From positions 158,115 to 222,114 of the forward strand of contig LWTK01000033.1 in the NCBI GenBank assembly GCA_003326205.1: a stretch of 64,000 nt of DNA. The letters run 5' to 3'. Shown here in pieces: positions 26,009 to 34,861 of the stretch; the stretch's first letter is position 1, and each line of letters opens with the position of its first letter. Position numbers and translations under genes: made by a program. The notes beneath the pieces are model-generated. The model had not been told where the DNA came from. It was given only the letters and a program-made list of their open reading frames with translations, and did no database searches. This DNA comes from Nostoc sp. ATCC 43529 (GTDB lineage Bacteria; Cyanobacteriota; Cyanobacteriia; Cyanobacteriales; Nostocaceae).

Positions 26009-26941
26009 ATGGACAATTTCATCCTCTTTGCTGGCACAGCTAACCCTGATTTAGCTGCCGCAGTTGCCCAGAAACTCGACATTCCTCTGGGTAAATCTCT
26101 GGTGGAACGCTTTCCAGATGGTGAGGTAAACGTGCGACTTCTGGAATCGGTACGCCAAAAGTCTGTATTTATCCTCCAGTCCACTGCACCACCTGTCAAC
26201 GATCGTCTAGTAGAACTTTTAGCCTTTGCAGATGCTTGTCGTCGGGCGGCGGCTAGTCGAATTACAGCGATTATTCCTTACTTTGGCTACGCCCGTGCAG
26301 ATAAACGCCACGGTAGACGCGAACCAATCACCGCCAGTATGGTAGCTGAGGTATTGCAGGCTGTTGGTATAAATCATGTTGTCACATTAGATTTACACAC
26401 ACTGCAAATTGAAGGTTTCTTTCGCATTCCTGTAGATAGCCTGACGGCTGTACCCATTTTTTGTGAGGCTATACGCCATTACTTACCGCCTAATTTCGTA
26501 GTTGTATCGCCAGACACGGGGCGGGTACAGATGGCAACCCAGTATGCCCAAAAGCTGGATAGTTCGGTAGTCGTGCTACACAAACACCGCATCAGTGGCA
26601 CCCAAACAGAGGTGACTCGTGTTGTCGGGGATGTAAAGGGTTGTGCCTGCTTAATTATCGATGACATGATTTCTACTGGCGGTACTCTTGCTAAGAGTAT
26701 TGAAGCCTTACTCAAAGCCGAAGCACGTCCAGAAATAATTATTGCTGCTACTCACGGGTTGTTTGTCAAGGAAGCACGGGCTAAGTTAAGTCATCCCAGT
26801 GTTAAGGCGATTTTTGTCACCGACAGTGTGACTCCTAAAGAAACTGACTGGCAGCAATTAAAAATTGTCTCAATTGCACCTTTAATTGCTACTACTATTC
26901 AACGATTTAAAACTGATGCTTCAATTAGTGATTTATTTTAG
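26009..26941 (+). CDS. prs: ribose-phosphate pyrophosphokinase (PRPP synthetase)
   Basis: About 310 residues, full length for the family. It transfers pyrophosphate from ATP to ribose 5-phosphate to give PRPP for nucleotide, His and Trp synthesis. Visible motifs are FPDGEVNVRL near the start, IPYFGYARADKRHGRREPIT, the metal-site LDLHTLQIEGFF, VVSPDTGR and the PRPP loop LIIDDMISTGGTL. ATG 26009 is preferred to TTG 26003. The setting (PRC-barrel, phosphoribosyltransferase, hydrolase) is not housekeeping, so it may be a second, specialised PRPP synthetase; that is inference. Confidence 0.95.
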   Translation: MDNFILFAGTANPDLAAAVAQKLDIPLGKSLVERFPDGEVNVRLLESVRQKSVFILQSTAPPVNDRLVELLAFADACRRAAASRITAIIPYFGYARADKRHGRREPITASMVAEVLQAVGINHVVTLDLHTLQIEGFFRIPVDSLTAVPIFCEAIRHYLPPNFVVVSPDTGRVQMATQYAQKLDSSVVVLHKHRISGTQTEVTRVVGDVKGCACLIIDDMISTGGTLAKSIEALLKAEARPEIIIAATHGLFVKEARAKLSHPSVKAIFVTDSVTPKETDWQQLKIVSIAPLIATTIQRFKTDASISDLF

Positions 26942-26953
26942 AGGTATAAAAAT

Positions 26954-27616
26954 ATGCGACATAAATTTTATAATCGAACGGAAGCTGGCAGACTGTTAGC
27001 TGCTCGGTTAACAGAGTATGCCAATCGTCCAGATGTTTTAGTATTGGGGCTTCCTCGTGGCGGTGTGCCTGTAGCATTTGAAGTAGCAACGATACTAGAT
27101 GCACCATTAGATGTTTGCTTGGTGCGTAAACTAGGTGTACCAGGACATAAGGAACTGGCGATGGGTGCTATTGCTACCGGAGGAGTTCGTGTATTAAATG
27201 AAAATGTTGTAGATTGGTTGCGGATTTCCCCAGCAACTATTGATGAAGTAGCAGCAATCGAAATGCGGGAATTAGAGCGTCGGAACATAGCCTATAGGGG
27301 TAATCGTCCGCAACCAAAAGTCAAAAATCATACAATTATTTTAGTTGATGATGGTATTGCTACGGGTGCAACTATTCGTGCAGCGATCGCAACCTTAAAA
27401 CAGCAACAACCCCGCGAACTGGTGGTTGCAGTTCCCGTTGCAGGTGTAGCCACTTGTCAAGAACTACAAGCAGAGGTAGATCGGGTTGTCTGCGTAATGA
27501 TGCCAGAAAATTTGTATGCGATCGGTATTTGGTACGAGAATTTTGAGCAAACAACCGACGCAGAAGTATGTGAACTTTTGACAAGACAAAAATTACTGGT
27601 AGCAAACGACTCGTAA
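26954..27616 (+). CDS. phosphoribosyltransferase
   Basis: 220 residues of the type I phosphoribosyltransferase fold: LVLGLPRGGVPVAFEVA at the pyrophosphate loop, and IILVDDGIATGATIRAAI as the PRPP-binding motif. This subfamily (often found with, or fused to, an alpha/beta hydrolase) has no well-defined base substrate. Starting 12 bases after prs and 15 bases before the hydrolase, it lies in the same operon, so PRPP made by prs is its likely donor. It may be a salvage or stress enzyme; the acceptor is unknown. Confidence 0.93.
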   Translation: MRHKFYNRTEAGRLLAARLTEYANRPDVLVLGLPRGGVPVAFEVATILDAPLDVCLVRKLGVPGHKELAMGAIATGGVRVLNENVVDWLRISPATIDEVAAIEMRELERRNIAYRGNRPQPKVKNHTIILVDDGIATGATIRAAIATLKQQQPRELVVAVPVAGVATCQELQAEVDRVVCVMMPENLYAIGIWYENFEQTTDAEVCELLTRQKLLVANDS

Positions 27617-27631
27617 ATAGAGGTTGAGTCA

Positions 27632-28300
27632 ATGGATAGGACATTAACACAGAACCCCCAAGAACATCTGGTGTTGGTGACAGCCGGTGAGGTCAAGCTA
27701 GAGGGCAATTTGGTGATTCCCGATAATGCTACAGGCATAGTGTTATTTGCTCATGGTAGTGGTAGCAGCCGTCACAGTCCGCGTAATCGCTATGTTGCTG
27801 AAGTCTTACAACAAGCGGGACTCGCAACTTTGTTAATTGATTTGCTGACTCTGGAAGAAGAAGAAATTGACCTGCGAACAAGACACTTGCGCTTTGATAT
27901 TGGTTTGTTAGCCTCGCGGTTAGTTGGGGCTACAGATTGGCTGACACATAACCCAGATACTCGACATCTGAAAGTAGGTTACTTTGGCGCGAGTACAGGC
28001 GCAGGTGCAGCCCTCGTCGCCGCCGCAGAACGTCCAGAGGCGGTGCAGGCGATTGTTTCTCGTGGCGGACGACCTGATTTAGCTCCTTCAGCCTTACCTC
28101 ATGTCACAGCACCGACATTGTTGATTGTTGGTGGGTACGATCTGCCAGTCATAGCAATGAATGAAGATGCACTACAGCAATTACAAACATCAAAACGCTT
28201 AGTGATTATCCCCAATGCCAGCCACTTGTTTGAAGAACCAGGTGCATTAACCGCAGCCGCACAACTGGCGAGTGAATGGTTTACGCACTATCTCAGGTAG
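27632..28300 (+). CDS. alpha/beta hydrolase (dienelactone hydrolase-like)
   Basis: 222 residues with the alpha/beta hydrolase pattern: oxyanion strand GIVLFAHGSGSSRHSPRN, nucleophile elbow GYFGASTGAGA (Ser in G-A-S-T-G), acid Asp in IVGGYDLPV and His in PNASHLFEE. No signal peptide. It is the last gene of the PRC-prs-PRTase operon. The recurrent pairing of this hydrolase type with phosphoribosyltransferases suggests a shared pathway, but the substrate is not known. Confidence 0.92.
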   Translation: MDRTLTQNPQEHLVLVTAGEVKLEGNLVIPDNATGIVLFAHGSGSSRHSPRNRYVAEVLQQAGLATLLIDLLTLEEEEIDLRTRHLRFDIGLLASRLVGATDWLTHNPDTRHLKVGYFGASTGAGAALVAAAERPEAVQAIVSRGGRPDLAPSALPHVTAPTLLIVGGYDLPVIAMNEDALQQLQTSKRLVIIPNASHLFEEPGALTAAAQLASEWFTHYLR

Positions 28301-28355
28301 ATGGGATTGGGGTAAAGGTGGAGGGGGTAGGAGTTTATGGATTAAGCAAGCATAT

Positions 28356-28431
28356 TATCAGCGAGGTTTAAGGGCTATGAAGCTTATACAGCAAGCACTT
28401 TAACTCGCTTGTCGCCCCTTGAATTATTCAA
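28356..28431. repeat. inverted copy of the 21377 repeat
   Basis: Nearly identical to 21377-21450 on the opposite strand (its plus strand reads ATCAGCGAGGTTTAAGGGCT onward). It lies between the converging hydrolase and WD40 genes. Confidence 0.8.
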
Positions 28432-28473
28432 ATCTCCCCGCGTCCCCGTATTCATCCGAACCTGATATAACTC

Positions 28474-30240
28474 CTAACTCCGTTGCCAAATTTTAATTGT
28501 TTTATCCAAACTCCCACTCACCAACATTTCACCCGAAGCTGTGAAGGCTAATGCTGTAACTATATTTCCATGACCTGTAAAAGTACCGAGCAATTCCCCG
28601 GTTTGGACATGCCATAATTTAATAGTTTTATCGGCACTACCGCTGGCGATAATTTGTTCATCGGGACTCAAGGCGATCGCATACACTCTATCTCTATGTC
28701 CTTTGAGGGTATGAAGTAATTCTCCAGTCTCCAAATGCCAAATTTTAATCGTTTGATCCCAGCTACCACTGACAAGCAGTTTACCATCTTGACTGATTGC
28801 CAAGGAACAAACGATGTGAGAATGACCCATGAGGGTATGCAGTGGTTCTGTATCTTTTAAACTTTTGATCCCCGCCTGGGGTGAAATGCGCCAAACTTTG
28901 ATTTTGCGATAGCTACCTGTGACCACAGTTTGCCCGTCGGGACTCAAAACCAAGGAATGAGCAGCTGTATCATCTAAAGAAAGAGCGATCGCTACTTGAC
29001 GGTGAATTAAATCCCAAAACAGAATTTTTCTGTCATCTCCGCCGGTGGCTAACATCCTACCATCTGGGGTAAAAGCAGCACACCGCACTACTCCATGATG
29101 TTTGTGCAGGATATCTATTAAGTCTAGAGCGCCCACGTGCCAAATTTTAATTGTTGAGTCTGCACCGCAGCTGACTAAAGTCTGTCCATCGGAACTAAAA
29201 GCTAGGGAATTCACTTCATCCACTAGGCCAGATATCACCCAAGGATACTCTGACAATGTATCTATTAATTCACCTTTGCTTAAATCCCATAGCTTCGTTT
29301 CACCACGACTACCACTTGCCAATATGGGTAAGGCGTTACCATTATTACACCCAGAACTAAAAGCCAAGCAATTAATTCCTCTGGTATGCCCTTGTAAAGT
29401 TTGCCAGCATTCCCAGTCACCTACTACCTTTTTTAAAGAATGCTCTGGTGGTAGAGTTTGGATTGTCTCTATCGTCCTTTCATGAATTATTGGCGATGTG
29501 TCTTTTTTGCCAATAAGTGATTCTAAATACCAGCTTAATCCGCCGGCATATAACAAATTGCTCGGAGTAACGTATAGTTTTGGTTCAGCGAATTCCAGTT
29601 GATTTGTAGGCAAAAAGCCTGTGATTATGCTCTGCTTTTCGTAACCTAATTTACCTGTAGATGGATAAAACAAACACAGAAAAATTAAAACTTGGTGACT
29701 TTTCAAATCTTCTTGAGTCACCGACCATCTAATTTTGTCTTTCTTAATACCATTAAAACTTTCGCCATCAGCGACGTAAACTTGAACGCTGAGTTGGGGA
29801 TTGTCTTTGAGTACATAAGTAAATTTGCTTTGACCAGATAAATTTCCCTCATCATCTAAAGAGATGTTTTCTAAAGTGTCGTGTGGGATTTTTTTGAGTA
29901 ACTTGCCTAGAAGTTCGGTGATTATGCGATCGACAATTTTTTCCCGTAAAAGATAATCTTGGGCTTGTTGCTGAAAATATTTCGGAAAGGGTATCGTCCA
30001 ATCCGGTGGTTCCGGATATTCAGGGGGCATGGGCGGCGGATTTTTGGCGAGAACTTCTGCTTGTTCGCGGGAAAGCTCTTGGAGTTTCGCCAATGCCTCG
30101 CCCCAAAATGCCATAATTTCTGTGTGGCAACCTTTGACTTGACTTTCGAGCAAAGACAAATCGTAAGTTTTGGGTTTTTTCACACGTTGAAGGAAGTCAG
30201 TTTGTTGAGCTTTGAGCAAGCTAATCCAATCCATCTGCAT
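28474..30240 (-). CDS. WD40-repeat protein with unrecognised N-terminal domain
   Basis: 588 residues. Residues about 1-290 form a domain I do not recognise: a helical start, a Pro-rich patch (PPPMPPEYPEPPDW), then an alpha/beta region. From about 290 there are seven WD40 repeats, with GH dipeptides and endings such as IKIWH, IKVWR and IKLWH, enough for one closed propeller. WD40 propellers bind proteins; the N-terminal domain gives the specific role, which is unknown. No membrane segment or signal. It stands alone, converging on the PRPP operon. Confidence 0.88.
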   Translation of the reverse strand: MQMDWISLLKAQQTDFLQRVKKPKTYDLSLLESQVKGCHTEIMAFWGEALAKLQELSREQAEVLAKNPPPMPPEYPEPPDWTIPFPKYFQQQAQDYLLREKIVDRIITELLGKLLKKIPHDTLENISLDDEGNLSGQSKFTYVLKDNPQLSVQVYVADGESFNGIKKDKIRWSVTQEDLKSHQVLIFLCLFYPSTGKLGYEKQSIITGFLPTNQLEFAEPKLYVTPSNLLYAGGLSWYLESLIGKKDTSPIIHERTIETIQTLPPEHSLKKVVGDWECWQTLQGHTRGINCLAFSSGCNNGNALPILASGSRGETKLWDLSKGELIDTLSEYPWVISGLVDEVNSLAFSSDGQTLVSCGADSTIKIWHVGALDLIDILHKHHGVVRCAAFTPDGRMLATGGDDRKILFWDLIHRQVAIALSLDDTAAHSLVLSPDGQTVVTGSYRKIKVWRISPQAGIKSLKDTEPLHTLMGHSHIVCSLAISQDGKLLVSGSWDQTIKIWHLETGELLHTLKGHRDRVYAIALSPDEQIIASGSADKTIKLWHVQTGELLGTFTGHGNIVTALAFTASGEMLVSGSLDKTIKIWQRS

Positions 30241-30626
30241 TAGAGGGGCGCACTATTGCATACCTAAGGTAAGCTATACCAATGGAATTACTCAAGTTTA
30301 TAATCTTTAGTTAATTAAAAATTCACTAATTTTAGTAGTCTAATAGAACACAAGTATAAGCATCTGTATAGCACCTAGATATTTTATGAACAGATGTAGC
30401 CGAGCTACATAGAATTTAGATGATATCAATTAATTCTAGCGGACAAAGAAAACAAGATACTGTCTCTAGGGAAACAGTTCTAGTAGTCTAGCAAGACTAA
30501 TGAACCCAGGTTAAAAAAGTTCGTAGTAAGCACTTTAGTGCTTAGATGGAGACTAATGCTCAAGGAATTATTCATCAGTGCCAATCTTCTGATAGAATCC
30601 TTGGGACATAAATAGTTAAGCTGAGT
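30241..30626. other. intergenic region between divergent genes
   Basis: 385 AT-rich bases, with a TAGTAAGCACTTTAGTGCTTAG palindrome near 30524-30545 that matches units at 63230-63400. No gene was seen; promoters of both flanking genes are presumed here. Confidence 0.4.
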
Positions 30627-31304
30627 ATGACAAGTGCATCTTACATTTTTCTGGCAGGCGCGAGTCGCGGTGTTGGTCGAGAAATTGCCCAATACTTGAG
30701 GACACAACAGCTAAAGGTAAAGGCACTCCTGAGAACACTAACAGTTGCTAGTGAATTGGAAAAAATCGGCATTCAAGTAGTTCAAGGAGATGCCTTGAAT
30801 GTTGACGAGGTAGAACGTGCAATACTAGCAGATGAACCTATTGATACTGTTATCAGTACAATTGGCGGTTTACCAACCGAAGGACAAAGAGCGGATTACC
30901 CCGGTAATAAAAATCTAATCGACGCAGCAGTGAAAGCTGGAGTCCAAAACTTTATTCTTGTGTCTTCCATTGGTGCTGGCGATAGTGTAAGTGCTTTGTC
31001 CCCCCAAGTTTTAGCAGCACTGGGGACAGTTTTAGCCGAGAAAGATAAAGCAGAACAACACTTAATTGCTAGCGGACTCACCTACACAATTATTCGTCCT
31101 GGTGGACTCAAGTCAGAACCAGCAACGGGTAATGGTGTTTTAACTGAAGATCCGCGCATCATTGGTAGCATCAATCGCCAAGATGTCGCGCAGTTAGTTT
31201 GTCGCTGTTTAAATAGCCAACGCGCTCATAATAAAATCTTGTCGGCGGTAGACCGAAATATGCTATTTGGGCAAACAGAATTTGCTGAATTTAGCTTGGA
31301 TTAA
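30627..31304 (+). CDS. atypical short-chain dehydrogenase / NmrA-like NAD(P)-binding protein
   Basis: 225 residues with a Rossmann start (YIFLAGASRGVGREIA, a GxxGxxG-type dinucleotide site) and the atypical-SDR progression VVQGDALNVDEVERAI, VISTIGG, NFILVSSIGAG and YTIIRPGGL. The canonical YxxxK is not obvious; the region after LVSSIGAGD has no Tyr. It is therefore probably an NmrA-like redox sensor or an atypical reductase. ATG 30627 is well placed. Substrate unknown. Confidence 0.88.
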   Translation: MTSASYIFLAGASRGVGREIAQYLRTQQLKVKALLRTLTVASELEKIGIQVVQGDALNVDEVERAILADEPIDTVISTIGGLPTEGQRADYPGNKNLIDAAVKAGVQNFILVSSIGAGDSVSALSPQVLAALGTVLAEKDKAEQHLIASGLTYTIIRPGGLKSEPATGNGVLTEDPRIIGSINRQDVAQLVCRCLNSQRAHNKILSAVDRNMLFGQTEFAEFSLD

Positions 31305-31356
31305 TCGTCTAAGACATAACGCGATCGTAAAATCCTCAGAGCAATAGGCTTTCTTT

Positions 31357-31398
31357 GCCTATTGCCTATTGCCTATTGCCTATTGCCTGTTGCCTGCT
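31357..31398. repeat. TTGCCTA heptamer tandem repeat
   Basis: About six copies of TTGCCTA/TTGCCTG ending five bases before the stop side of the second Rieske gene, mirroring the arrangement at 11404-11484. Confidence 0.88.
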
Positions 31399-31402
31399 AT
31401 TA

Positions 31403-32461
31403 TTAAGCACGCCAACGAAGTATCTGACCCTTGACAGGGTTGACAAATTCCCGTCTTTCTGAAATCGAACGAGCATATTCCCGCTTCAACTGGTAATACC
31501 ATTGCGCTTGGACATCTGAGTCTTTAATTAACCGCAGCACGGGATTATATTTGAGTCCAATTTGCTGTTTTTCCACCACACTTCGGTCTTGACCGAGGAA
31601 AGTCCGCGCCAAAACATGCAGCAGCGGTTTGAAAAATCCCACCCAAGGAAGTGTCCAGTAAAGAGAAAAAGTTACCTCAGTTTCTGTGTCTGAAATGGGT
31701 GTAACTGTGGTTAAATTCACAACTCGATGTTTGCCAATTGTGGTTTCTTCTACCCTGACTCCAGGTAAACGAAAAGAAATCTCTGTTTCTGGTACGCCTC
31801 CACCAATCAGCCAGTACAATCGACCCCCGTTGGCTGGTAATCGATGTCGCCGCATTGTGAAGCCGTGGGGTGAAGCATCAAATTGCTTGACTTCTTCATG
31901 CAATTGTTCGTTTCGCCACCACCAAGCGCGATGAACATAAGGTGAATGGGCGGGGTCCATCAGGCCTACCACCGCATGATCCACAAAACAGGGGAAGCGC
32001 ATCACCTCTATAAATTGGGGCGATCGCTCCTCAAATCCTGGGATTACAGGAATTTCCATCTCAAAATCAGGAGGCTGGGGATTATCGCGATCGCGTATAT
32101 AAATCCAAATATTTCCTTGGGCTTCCCTGATTGGATAAGACTGCACGTCGAACCGACTCAAATCCATCTGCTGTTCTTCCACAAGAGACGGTATCGCAGT
32201 ACAACCTCCACCAGAGTTAAAGCGCCAACCGTGATAGCAACATTCCACTTCCTGTCCGTCGAATCTACCACAACTCAAGGGGACACCACGATGCGGACAA
32301 ATGTCTTGGATTGCAGCCACTTTCCCATCTTTGTCGCGAATTAACAGCACTGGTTCTCCTAAGAAAACACGGCTGACCATCTTACCTGGCTTCAAATGAT
32401 TACTAGGCAGAGCATAGTACCAAATGTTACGCAAAAAAAAGTTATCGTTATTTTTCATCAC
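31403..32461 (-). CDS. Rieske [2Fe-2S] non-heme iron oxygenase (VanA-like)
   Basis: 352 residues. Rieske ligands are C55-P-H57 and C74-x-x-H77 (CPHRGV, CCYHGW), and the mononuclear iron site is GLMDPAHSPYVHRAWWW. The start FFLRNIWYYALPSNHLKPGK is typical of VanA-type oxygenases such as vanillate demethylase. The C-terminal half includes a hydrophobic stretch (YWTLPWVGFFKPLLHVLA) that could touch a membrane. Substrate unknown; no reductase gene is adjacent, so electrons probably come from ferredoxin. Only about 30-35% similarity to the 11468 gene is expected by eye, so the two are not recent duplicates. Confidence 0.92.
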   Translation of the reverse strand: MMKNNDNFFLRNIWYYALPSNHLKPGKMVSRVFLGEPVLLIRDKDGKVAAIQDICPHRGVPLSCGRFDGQEVECCYHGWRFNSGGGCTAIPSLVEEQQMDLSRFDVQSYPIREAQGNIWIYIRDRDNPQPPDFEMEIPVIPGFEERSPQFIEVMRFPCFVDHAVVGLMDPAHSPYVHRAWWWRNEQLHEEVKQFDASPHGFTMRRHRLPANGGRLYWLIGGGVPETEISFRLPGVRVEETTIGKHRVVNLTTVTPISDTETEVTFSLYWTLPWVGFFKPLLHVLARTFLGQDRSVVEKQQIGLKYNPVLRLIKDSDVQAQWYYQLKREYARSISERREFVNPVKGQILRWRA

Positions 32462-32701
32462 TAACTACATCTCAAATTTGAGTTATTCTGGCAGCATTTT
32501 GAGTGTTAACAACAAAGAATTCAGGAGCCATTAGTCAAAATTCTGAAATTTAATTTAAGCCCGATTAGTAAATGTACCTTGCTTTGACCTAAGAGTAGAA
32601 ACAGGTTTAAGTCATCCACCAAATTTATAGTAGTTTTAAATCCATCACTGGCTGCATTCTGAATTCTGGATTCTGAATTTTGAGTGCTATTTTTAGTTGA
32701 A

Positions 32702-33139
32702 TTATTCACCAGAAATTTGCACAAATACTGTTCTCTTACGCGGCCCATCTAACTCAAAAAACAACACAGATTGCCAAGTTCCCAAAGCTAATTTACCATC
32801 AACAATAGGTATTATCTCACTAGTCGCGAGCATCATTGCCATTAAGTGAGAGTGAGCATTAATCGGTTCATCTTCAGGAACATCTCTTAAGTGCAAATCA
32901 TTATGCAAGTAGCTGTCTGTTTCCGGCGCTAATTTTCGCAAGAACACTTTTATATCTTCTAATAATCTGACTTCGTTTTCGTTGATGGCTAAAGCTGTTG
33001 TAGTGTGTCGAGAGAAGACTAAAGCTTGTCCATTCTTGATTGAGGTTAAAGCAATCAATTCTTGAATTTGTGGTGTTATATTATGAATATTAATTTTTGG
33101 TTCTGTTTCAATTTCAATTAATTTATTAATAATTGGCAT
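32702..33139 (-). CDS. YjbQ / UPF0047 family protein (secondary thiamine-phosphate synthase-type)
   Basis: 145 residues with the UPF0047 signature: GQALVFSRHTTTALAINENE, then INAHSHLMAMMLATSEIIPI and LGTWQSVLFFELDGPR. The His residues (SRHTT, NAHSHL) form the conserved metal or active site. The family can rescue thiamine-phosphate synthase loss in E. coli but its native role is open. It lies 70 bases downstream of the aminotransferase gene on the same strand and could share its transcript. Confidence 0.93.
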   Translation of the reverse strand: MPIINKLIEIETEPKINIHNITPQIQELIALTSIKNGQALVFSRHTTTALAINENEVRLLEDIKVFLRKLAPETDSYLHNDLHLRDVPEDEPINAHSHLMAMMLATSEIIPIVDGKLALGTWQSVLFFELDGPRKRTVFVQISGE

Positions 33140-33209
33140 CGTTCAATTTTAAATTTTTGATTTGGTCAATAGTCGGCTAACAAATTTTAATATCCTAAGA
33201 AATTTAATA

Positions 33210-34379
33210 TCAACTCCTAACTATATTTTGCAACCCTTGAACTAATCTTTCTATACCTTCTTTTGCCGTCTCTTGTTGCAGCGCCCCATAAGCAACGCGT
33301 AGATGACATTGATTATCTATGCCAAACGTTGTTCCTGGAATAACTGCTACTTTATATTCTTGAATGAGTCTTTTAACTAATTCAAAAGCATCCATTTGAG
33401 TATGAACTTTCAGGAAAAAGTAAAAAGCGCCATTAGCAGGTGTAATGGTACATAAACCTTGGAGGCGGTTCAGAGATTTTAGGACTAATTGTCGTACTTG
33501 AGAAATTGCGCCAATTTTTTCTTTAAAATACTCTTCTTTTGCTTGTAATGCTCCTAATGCTGCATATTGAGAAATTACTGGCGGACAAATTAAAATTGTG
33601 TCTTGGACTTTTTTAACGGCGACAAGTAAATGTTGAGGAATCACCATGTAACCAATACGCCAACTCGCAAAACCATAGGCTTTGGAAAGGCTATACAGGG
33701 AAATGGTGTATTTGTTACTTCCATTAAATGCAGCAGGTGAAATATGTTTTACCCCATCGTAGGTAAAGTATTCATAGGCTTCATCACTTATGTGATAAAT
33801 GCCGCGATTTCTACAGATTTCATTGACCTGGCGCAATGTGGCTTCACTATAAACAGCACCAGTGGGATTATTCGGTGAAATGGTTACTACAGCGCGTGTT
33901 TTGGGTGTAATTGCTTGGGCGATCGCTTCTTTTCGCAGTTGATAATTTTCGTCCGTTGCTACTAATATCGGACGACAACCAGCCATTGCGATCGCCATTT
34001 CATGATTGAAATAGTAGGGTGTATTTAAAATAATTTCATCGCCTGGGTTGGTAATAGCAAGAATGGCATTCATAAATCCCATATTGCTTCCCGCTGTCAC
34101 AACGATGCAGTTTTCCCCATTAATTTCAATACCATTAAATGCTTGCAATTTTCCTGCAAGTGCTGTCACCAATGGCGCAATTCCTTCTACTGATTTGTAT
34201 AAATGATTATTCTCTTCGGCGAGGAATTTTGGCAAAAACTCTATTGCTTCCGGTGGAGGGCTGTAATAAACAACGCCTTGTCCTAAAGAAATTGTTCCAG
34301 GAGAATTTTTAATTAGTTCCCCAACCACTGGAATAATGGGCGATTGTATCGCCTGCATACGAGAGGTTAGGGATTCCAT
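33210..34379 (-). CDS. PLP-dependent class I/II aminotransferase
   Basis: 389 residues, full length. A fold-type I aminotransferase: GTISLGQGVVYYSPP near the start, AGSNMGFMNAILAI at the cofactor site, TISPNNPTGAVYS, ISDEAYEYFTYDG with the Asp/Tyr that hold PLP, the Schiff-base Lys in SLSKAYGFASWRIGY, and a substrate Arg in HLRVAYG. It probably acts on an amino acid, aspartate or aromatic; the exact substrate is not visible. The start at 34379 has GGAAACATG context and no strong ribosome site. Confidence 0.93.
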   Translation of the reverse strand: MESLTSRMQAIQSPIIPVVGELIKNSPGTISLGQGVVYYSPPPEAIEFLPKFLAEENNHLYKSVEGIAPLVTALAGKLQAFNGIEINGENCIVVTAGSNMGFMNAILAITNPGDEIILNTPYYFNHEMAIAMAGCRPILVATDENYQLRKEAIAQAITPKTRAVVTISPNNPTGAVYSEATLRQVNEICRNRGIYHISDEAYEYFTYDGVKHISPAAFNGSNKYTISLYSLSKAYGFASWRIGYMVIPQHLLVAVKKVQDTILICPPVISQYAALGALQAKEEYFKEKIGAISQVRQLVLKSLNRLQGLCTITPANGAFYFFLKVHTQMDAFELVKRLIQEYKVAVIPGTTFGIDNQCHLRVAYGALQQETAKEGIERLVQGLQNIVRS

Positions 34380-34576
34380 GTTTCCATTTCAATCGAGGTA
34401 GCTATACTATCTTTTGCTGGAGAAGAACCGACTAGTCGCGATCCTTGTTTAACCAATCGCGACTGGTCGGACGTAGTTCTATGAAGTTGTTTCTTGCCTA
34501 ATTGTTTCTAGTTAATTTTAGCCACTTAGTCTTGCATGACTAAGAAATAATTTGCTACACTAGAAACTCGTCATTA

Positions 34577-34861
34577 TTAAAAATCTTGTTTTTTCGACCA
34601 GCTACCTCGTGGATTGTCCTCTCGTGGTTTAGCTTTGTTAACTCTCAGTTGACGGCCCATCCATTCTGCACCATCTAATTCTGTGATGGCTGCGTCCTCT
34701 TGAGCATCTTCATTCATATCAACAAAAGCAAAGCCCCGCAGTCGTCCTGTTTCGCGGTCAGTAGGCAAGACAACTCTTTTGACCTCGCCGTAGTCTGCAA
34801 ACACTGCTCTTAAGTCTGCTTCAGTAGCGCGGTAGGAGAGATTTCCAACGTAAATAGTCAT
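34577..34861 (-). CDS. RRM-type RNA-binding protein
   Basis: 94 residues, one RNA-recognition motif with RNP2 IYVGNL (3-8) and RNP1 RGFAFVDM (42-49), then a short basic tail (KAKPREDNPRGSWSKKQDF). Cyanobacterial proteins of this type (Rbp family) bind RNA and are often cold-induced. The upstream frame to 34885 adds eight residues that the family lacks, so ATG 34861 is chosen. A gene-free region of over 500 bases precedes it and could hold a long 5' leader, as known for cold-induced rbp genes. Confidence 0.95.
   Translation of the reverse strand: MTIYVGNLSYRATEADLRAVFADYGEVKRVVLPTDRETGRLRGFAFVDMNEDAQEDAAITELDGAEWMGRQLRVNKAKPREDNPRGSWSKKQDF

Noticed and set aside
30480..30707. 75-residue minus-strand frame upstream of the SDR
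   Set aside because: It overlaps the SDR start and a dispersed palindrome and has no recognisable protein features.
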